This document shows, piece after piece, positions 57,816 to 64,000 of a stretch of DNA of 64,000 bases (positions are counted from its first letter, which is position 1; every line of letters starts with the position of its first letter). The translations under genes and the position numbers were made by a program. This DNA is from Caecitellus pseudoparvulus (lineage: Eukaryota; Bigyra: Bicosoecida). The notes under the pieces are model-generated. The model did not search any database. It worked only from the letters and a program-made list of their open reading frames with translations, and was not told the origin of the DNA. The DNA is taken from positions 1 to 64,000 of the forward strand of contig CBFFRQ010000061.1 in NCBI GenBank assembly GCA_965644315.1. Direction: 5' to 3'.

Positions 57816-60800
57816 ATGCGAGGGCTGTCAGCGCTGCTGCTGGCTGCGGCTGCCGCCACGGCAGTCTGCCAGCCCGCTGCACCGCACGTCTCGGTGGACC
57901 TGCCGCCACATGCCAAGCCTGGCTCTGCGGATGGGGGCGCGCAGTCCCTTTCAGTGCCGACGTCTGGCGAGCCGCGGGCCTTCAAGCACGGCCACGGCTG
58001 CGGGCACTCCCACCCTGCCACCAGCGCCGACTTGAACCGGCAGCGACGCCTGGCCTCCCGCGTCGTGCAGTTGTACGAAACGCCTGTTGGGCGTGTACCA
58101 ACTGATTTCATCCCAGCCCATGAGGCAGTTAGACTGGGCGTCGGCGGGCCTCTCCGAGTGCAGGTGCGTGAGCTGGAGCTGCGCCAAGAAACGCTGCGTG
58201 CTCTCTCGACCACCGGTGACGCGTTCCTCACCGCGCCGCCAAGCTTGCCGCGAGTGCCCCAGCCAACATGGTCCATGTATACGTTGTGCTCTGCACGCTG
58301 TCCCGGCACCTCTGCGGCTCAGAGGCCTGCTACGCCTCGCGCCAGCGTTGACGCCACCTGAGTGCCACTGGTTGTGTAACTGCTGGTTCTGCCGGGCGTT
58401 GTGATGGATTCGCGCTGCACCTGTCCCGCAGATTGTGTGGGAAGTCGTGGACGCTGGGGAAGTAGACTCCAGCAGCCGCGTGCGCCAGTGCCAAGGTAAG
58501 GCGCCGCCCGTGCCTCGCTCGCTCGCCTGCTGCGAGCCTCAGCTTCCCCTGCTCGATTTCCGCAGCTACCACCGGCACGGTGCAGGTGCTGGACGAGAGC
58601 AGCAACTTTGTGAACCATGCCTGTGAGCTGGAAGATCGTGTGCAGGGTGGCAGCGGCTCGACACCGGCTTCCCAGGGCCGGTACGATGTCATGAAGACCC
58701 GCACCGAGTTCGCTGTGGAGTACTGGGCGCAGGCTGCCTCAGTGCGGCGCACGGACTCGCCCATTGTCTTGGGCCCTTCTGTCACCAGCACCTTCCCCCA
58801 GATCTCCACGACATCCTACTCCGACGTGGACCTGGTCGTCATCATGACTGCGCGCCCCTCCCCCATCATCCCCATCGCCGGCTTCGCCCTCTGCATGCAG
58901 ATGGACCAGTGGGACCGCTGCACAGTGGGGCACTTCAACTGGGTGCCCTCCATCTTCGACGTCACCAACAGGGAGCGCCCAGACGTCATCGCAGGCGACC
59001 GCCACACGGCGCTGCACGAGCTGGCCCACGTACTGGGGGCTGTGCTCGTCCCCGAAACTGGCGGGGATCCCAACCCCTTCCGCATGCCCGACGGCACCCC
59101 CCGACCAGCCACGGACATCTTCGTCGTGGAGGACGAGTCTGCGCACTATGCCAAGGAGGTCATCAAGGTCAAGACGCCCTCCATCCTGAACCTGGCCCGG
59201 GAAGCCTATGCCTGTGAAGACATGACGGGCGTGCCACTGGAGGATGTGCCTCTGGGCAAGGGTGCCCACTGGGAGAGCCGGGTGCTGGGCCCTGAGCTCA
59301 TGTCCTACGGCAGCAGTGTGGGGGAGGCGTACGTGTCGGACTTCACCCTGGCCTTCCTGAACGACACCAACCAGTACGCTGTGAACTTCACCATGGGCGG
59401 GCGGCTGGTTGAGCCCGAGACACAGTCCTTCACCATCGGCTCCTTCGGCTTCCTGCAGTCTGTGCAGGAAGGTGACCAGGACAGGTATGATCCGCCAGAG
59501 CCCTTGTCGCCAGGGTACCCGCGGTGGGGGCGGGGGGAGGGCTGTGACTTTGTTCTGGGCAGTGCCAAGGACTGGTCTGAGCGGTACAGGTGCAGCGAGC
59601 ACCAGTCGTATGGCTGCAGCTTCGACAACCGCGAGTCTGCCGTGTGTGTGCTGAACGACGCCATCACGGCAGATGCGCCCTTCACCTGCCGTGGCAAGAG
59701 CGGCCCCTGTGCCAACCCACCCGCCGACCGCACCCTGCCCACCATGTACCAGTACTTCACGGACGACGAGGCAGCCGAGGCGTTCCCCTCCTTCACTGGC
59801 ACCTTCAATGGCGCGACGACTGGCGGGTACTCCTCCTCCATGGACTACGTCCCAGTGCGCCTGGGGTACTGGAACTGCGCTGACACGCAGGGCCAAGCCA
59901 GCAACGCCAGCCGCAACAGCGAGGAAGGCGTGGACTCCTCCCTCACTGGCAGCCTCTTCGGCTCGGACACACAAGATGAGATGGACCTCTTCGGGGGGCA
60001 GGCACACTGCCCGGAGTGCCGGTGCTTCCGCTCCTCCCTCATTGAGGTGTCCTCCGGCACTTTCGACCCCCGCTTCCCAGCGTACGGGCTGTGCTACCGC
60101 TCCAACTGCTACCGAGAGGACTACCTGCAGATCGCCATCAAGAACCAGATCGGAGGCGTGTCCTGGTACAAGTGCCCCACGAACGGTGGCAAGCTGTACA
60201 TTGCCGGGTTCACAGGCGCCTTCACGTGCCCTGATGCCGAGGACTTCTGCAGGCACGAGCAGCCAACCGGCATCAAGTACCCCGAAACTGACATCTTCTG
60301 GGAGTTCCTGTTCTGGGGCGTGTCGTTGTTCCTGGTGGTGTTCTTCACCTGCATCTGCTTCGTGCCGTGTTGCCGCGACAAGATGGTCGCCTGTGGCAAG
60401 TATCGCTGTGGTGTCCTCATCTTCGACCCAGTGGAGGTGAGAACAGCCACCCTCGCACAGCGCCCCACCTGGTCACACCGCTCCCGTTCCCCTCTTCTTC
60501 GCAGAAAACCTTCCTGGAACGTGGCCGCATGCCCTCGGACGAGTTGTATCAGCACGTCCCTGAGATGACAGCAGGCTTCGTTCTGCTGGGCACCAACACC
60601 ATCACCCTGGCCGCCGGCTTCATGGTGCTGGGCATCAGCATTTACGCACTGGCCCAGGGCTTCATCTCCACCGCTGCCACGCCCCTCATCGCGCTGGGTG
60701 TCTTCGTCACCATTGTGAGCTTGCTGGGCATGGTGGGCGGGCGCAAGATCGCCGCCGGTGTCAACTGCGCGGTGCTGCTGTTCTTCTACACCGCCATCTC

Positions 60801-61698
60801 CATCATCATGGGCATTCTGTGGCTGGTCGTGTACGTGAACGCCTTTGCCGACAACTGGGAGGTGTACGTGGACCGCAACTTTGACACCATTTCCGACGCC
60901 TTCCCTGGCACGTACGACCAGGACGCCAGCCGAGAAGTGCAGGTGCAGCAAGCTACTGATGTGCTGGTGGCCAACGCCTCCATTATCGTCGGTCTCCTGG
61001 CCGCCGTGGCGCTGCTGTATGGCGTGGGCGCGTATTACGCTGCGGTCGTGGCCGAGCGCTTCCGCATCGTCTCCACCACCTACACCGTGCTTGCCATCTC
61101 CACCTTCTGCTTCGGGCTCATGTTCGTGGGGGGCGCCATCTACCTGTTCCTGGCAGGGGACTCGGAACTGCAGTTCCAAAGCACCGGCGGCGCCAGCATG
61201 GCTGGCGGCATCTTCTTTTTCCTGGCGGGAGCACTGGCGTACATCGGCGCCTTCAAGCGGTCAGCCACCATGGTCATGACCGTTATCGTGGTGCTGCTGG
61301 GCACCATCGGCTCCTGCATCGCCGTGGCATACTTCTCCTTCACCCAGGCCAACGAAGTGCCCGACCGCATCAACGCCATGAGCGACGAAGAGGTGAACGA
61401 ACTGAACGCCGAGTATGGCTACTCCCTGTCTCGGGATGAGCTCATCGTGGAGCTGCAGGACAACCTGCGAGTTGCGGGGCTGGCTGCCTCCCTCATGGCT
61501 GTGTTCATGGTGGTGTTCATTGCCGTCTCCTACCTCATGTACGTGCAGATCGGGAGCTTCAAGGAGGACTCTGTCCGCCTCGAAAAGCTCCGCCAAAAGT
61601 CTCTGCGGGCCAAGAAGAAGGGCTTCGACCAAGAGGCCTCAGCCCAGCGCAAGGCACGGCATGCTGAGCGGCGCCAGCGGGCCCACATGCGTGCGTGA
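57816..61698 (+). CDS. Leishmanolysin-type metalloprotease (M8) fused to tetraspanin-like membrane domain
   Basis: Exons 57816-58163, 58432-58495, 58566-60436 and 60505-61698 join in frame (introns 268, 70 and 68 bp) into 1,158 residues. A signal peptide starts at 'MRGLSALLLAAAAATAVC'; a second in-frame ATG at 57585 also begins hydrophobically. The peptidase has HELAH near residue 287 and, about 85 residues on, 'GAHWESRVLGPELMS', the family's third zinc-ligand His with 'FTLAFLND' after it, as in leishmanolysin. A Cys-rich region and a membrane helix (~713-740) end the usual M8 layout. The last intron is phase 0 and joins 'LIFDPVE' to 'KTFLERG'. The final ~400 residues have about eight helices in two tetraspanin-like sets ('GTNTITLAAGFMVLGISIYA') and a basic tail. 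It is likely a surface protease. Confidence 0.82.
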
Positions 61699-61767
61699 GG
61701 CTGCCATGCCTCCTCAGCTGCCGTGTTCTCACTCGCTGCCTGCCTCCCCAATGCAAGTGCTCGTGCC

Positions 61768-64000
61768 TCACCAGGCAGTGACGTTGTACACCAGCTTGTG
61801 CAAGACGTCATCCCGCCCCGACCCAGCCTTGCGCACGAAGCCAAGCATGCCAAGCTCGCGCACAGCCACGACAAACCGACTGTGCACTTCAGCAGCATCC
61901 ACCTCGCGCAGGGGGGGGGTCTCGCCGCACGGCGGCGTCTGGCGCCCCTCCCCTCGACTGGCCTTTGTGGGGGAAGCAGGGACCACGTGCTCCTCCCGGG
62001 GACCCACCCGGCTGCGCTTCACGCCCCTGCGTCGGCCGCCAGACTTGGAGGCACTGGGGGGCGCGTCGCCTGCAGGTGCTGCCCCAGCACCCTTCGCCTT
62101 GGCAGCACCATGGACAAAGCTGCCCACGTCAAGGATGGCGCCCTGGGGCAGTTCACACGCGTGGTGGAAGGCAGCCAGCCAATGTGTGAGAGAGATGCGC
62201 TTGCCAGCGCGCTGGTAGATGCGGAATGCCATGGAGATGTCCGGGATGGTGTGGTCCACCAACACTCCAGCAGCAGCCCCCCCGCCATCACTGGAGGCTG
62301 GGATGTCAATGAGGTACGCTGCAGGGTCAGCAAGCGCCCGCAGCACAGTTCCTCGCACATCAGGCGCTAGGGCCTTGCGCAGGCTGGAAGTGGTGCCTGG
62401 GAACAGCACACTGCCCAGCGGCAGCTGGGGAAGTGACTTGCACCAGCGCCGGGCAATGGCTGTGATCCAGGGCCACACGATGGCATGGGCCCGGGACGCT
62501 GGGCTTGCATGCTTGGCAGCTGCATGCTTCAGGGCTTCCGCCCGGCGCCGCGCTGACGAGGCGTACCGAGCTTTTTGTGTAGCGGCCGGCGCGTCTAGAG
62601 TTGGTGAGACTGCAGTTGACTCGGGCTGCTCCAGCGCACGCAGAACAGCCGCGCCACCACACAGCTCCCGCCAAAACACCACTGGCCACGGAATGCTTGC
62701 GTCCAGAGGCACTAAACCCTCCAGTGGGAGGTGGCCTTGGGCGGGGCTGCCTCCCTCCAGCAGCAGCTGCAGCACTTGGCGCACAAGGCGGCACTGTGCT
62801 GGAACGGCGAGGTCCCTCACCCCGGAGCTGAGCGTGCTGAACCATGCAGACTGGGTGATGCAGCCAGTCCCCGTCATGGTCTCCGCGAACGTGCGTCGCT
62901 CTGCCGTGCAGGCCAGCGGCGCACAAAGCACAGGCTCCCACTCCCCAGCGGCGCCCTGGACCGCGAAGCTGCTCCGCTGGGCCAGTAGCGTCAGGATGCG
63001 CAGCACACGGTGTCTTGCCATGCGGTGCAAGGCAATGCGAAACAAGTGCCGCGCCAGGAGCCTTCGTTTGCCCCGCGGGGCCCAGGTCGGAGCGCCTATG
63101 GCTGACGTGGGCGGGGCGTGCCACGCAGGGTCACTCGTGAGCACGGCACTGGCATCGTCCACGCCGAGGAGGAAGCCAGGTGGCCACAACGCGGGCGTCT
63201 GCAGGATGCTGACAGCAGATGCCTCGGGCGTGACCATGAAGTCGCCCAGCTGCTTGGTTGCGTAGGAACCCGCCTTGCGTCCCTTGACGCGGGGCGGGCC
63301 GCTGGGCTTGGCCTGGGGCAGGGGCCGGATGGGGTCGCCTGGGAGCAGACCAGGCACCGTCTCATCCTCCGCCAGACACTGGAAACAGGCAGCTTCAGGG
63401 GTGTCCTCGCCCTCACTGCCCTGGCTGGGCGCTTCGTCATCCCCAGGCAACACGGCAGCCAGCAGTGCGGGTGGGAGGGCAGAGGCCCGCTGAGCAGCAG
63501 ACCACCACAGACTGGAGCACGCCTCCAGAGGGGACACGTCCCCCTCACTACCTGTCTCGATACAGGCAGTCCATGCTTCGGGGGTGGCGGGCAGTGCCCC
63601 TGCACTAGCCCGCAGGAGACCCAGCAGTGCTGGTGGGCCGCTCGTGCCGGCAGCAACCCCCACCCAGGCCTGTGTGGCACCTCCAGGGGCACTGCTTTGC
63701 CCTTGCACCTGTTGACACAACTTGTCCAGCACAGCAACGTGTGGAGGGGGCACGAGGGGCTCAGGCAGGGGGGTGAGCAGCACTGACGTGGCGCGGTGCG
63801 TCGCTGCTGCGAGGGCGTTCGTGGCCATGCGGTGGGCCATGGCCGTGATGGAGAGGCCGTGAGCCAGGGCATGCCCCATGGCCCACTTCAAGGCGCTGGG
63901 CCCAGGGGCGCTGGGCAGGACCCCCCGCACGATGAGGACGTGCAGAAACACGTCCAGGCTGACAAGCGGATTGGGCAGGTGCACATTGAGCAAGCGCAGG
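61768..64000 (-). CDS. ORC3: Origin recognition complex subunit 3 (partial, C-terminal part)
   Basis: The frame runs from the right window edge to the stop at 61768; the N-terminus lies outside, and no ATG start for it is visible here. About 740 residues are seen. The last ~150 residues match the ORC3 C-terminal winged-helix region: 'IPDISMAFRIYQRAGKRISL' followed by 'THWLAAFHHAC' and then 'EVHSRFVVAVRELGMLGFVR' and 'LHKLVYNV'. ORC3 is part of the six-subunit complex that marks replication origins and loads MCM helicases; it has no ATPase activity. The middle contains Ala/Pro-rich spacers typical of genes in this window. Its stop is 70 bp from the convergent protease-fusion stop. Confidence 0.75.
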   Translation of the reverse strand, partial: LRLLNVHLPNPLVSLDVFLHVLIVRGVLPSAPGPSALKWAMGHALAHGLSITAMAHRMATNALAAATHRATSVLLTPLPEPLVPPPHVAVLDKLCQQVQGQSSAPGGATQAWVGVAAGTSGPPALLGLLRASAGALPATPEAWTACIETGSEGDVSPLEACSSLWWSAAQRASALPPALLAAVLPGDDEAPSQGSEGEDTPEAACFQCLAEDETVPGLLPGDPIRPLPQAKPSGPPRVKGRKAGSYATKQLGDFMVTPEASAVSILQTPALWPPGFLLGVDDASAVLTSDPAWHAPPTSAIGAPTWAPRGKRRLLARHLFRIALHRMARHRVLRILTLLAQRSSFAVQGAAGEWEPVLCAPLACTAERRTFAETMTGTGCITQSAWFSTLSSGVRDLAVPAQCRLVRQVLQLLLEGGSPAQGHLPLEGLVPLDASIPWPVVFWRELCGGAAVLRALEQPESTAVSPTLDAPAATQKARYASSARRRAEALKHAAAKHASPASRAHAIVWPWITAIARRWCKSLPQLPLGSVLFPGTTSSLRKALAPDVRGTVLRALADPAAYLIDIPASSDGGGAAAGVLVDHTIPDISMAFRIYQRAGKRISLTHWLAAFHHACELPQGAILDVGSFVHGAAKAKGAGAAPAGDAPPSASKSGGRRRGVKRSRVGPREEHVVPASPTKASRGEGRQTPPCGETPPLREVDAAEVHSRFVVAVRELGMLGFVRKAGSGRDDVLHKLVYNVTAW

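Noticed and set aside
1-64000. tRNA or rRNA genes
   Set aside because: I looked for cloverleaf boxes and rRNA-like conserved stretches in the gene-free gaps and saw none I could support.

Overview
The window is a eukaryotic chromosome end. It opens with about 1.34 kb of perfect CCCTAA telomere repeat, followed by about 8 kb of subtelomeric sequence and then a dense, GC-rich gene array running to the right edge. Genes are intron-poor: most introns are 64-91 bp with GTGAG/GTGCG-type donors, a few reach 177-268 bp, and several have lengths divisible by three. Neighbouring stop and start codons are often only 70-150 bp apart. Proteins rich in Ala, Gly and Ser, polytopic WW/Cys-rich membrane proteins, PBP1-type receptors and a leishmanolysin-type protease suggest a free-living protist. 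A GC-rich heterotrophic stramenopile of the bicosoecid (Cafeteria) kind would fit, also because the one AT-rich block looks virophage-like. That assignment is inference only.

Subtelomere (1-9083): the telomere (1-1342); one GC-rich ORF of unknown function (1524-3650); two 504-bp tandem units followed by a short interstitial telomere tract (3764-4794); copy A of a ~250-bp repeat (4792-5042); an AT-rich island (5043 to ~6663) with two small divergent virus-like genes, hairpins, a GTTACGA motif cluster with mirrored inverted repeats, and an 84-bp minisatellite; a perfect 46-bp inverted repeat (6618-6719); the 3' half of a 5'-truncated non-LTR retrotransposon (to 8710); and copy B of the ~250-bp repeat (8837-9083). 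This is a nested, rearranged mobile-element graveyard at a chromosome tip.

Gene array (9114-64000): an ADP-ribosyltransferase-like gene (-); a kinesin-fold protein that has lost its nucleotide-binding motifs (-); an RMND1/DUF155 protein (-); a polytopic membrane protein with four WW motifs (-); a Ras/Rab-like GTPase with altered catalytic positions (-); divergently from it, cytosolic valyl-tRNA synthetase and SRP9 (+); an unrecognised membrane protein (-); a C2HC zinc-finger protein with a Gly-rich repeat (-); a 3,934-residue PBP1-type receptor (-); cytosolic glutamyl-tRNA synthetase (-); a 3,624-residue EF-hand protein (-); a leishmanolysin protease fused to a tetraspanin-like membrane domain (+); and the C-terminal part of ORC3 (-), which runs off the right edge.

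The array mixes core housekeeping functions (two tRNA synthetases, SRP9, ORC3) with large membrane or sensory proteins. There is no operon logic. The most unusual items are the virus-like island with its inverted-repeat cluster, the foldback junction with the retrotransposon, the nucleotide-site-dead kinesin, the GTPase with substituted catalytic positions, and the protease-tetraspanin fusion.
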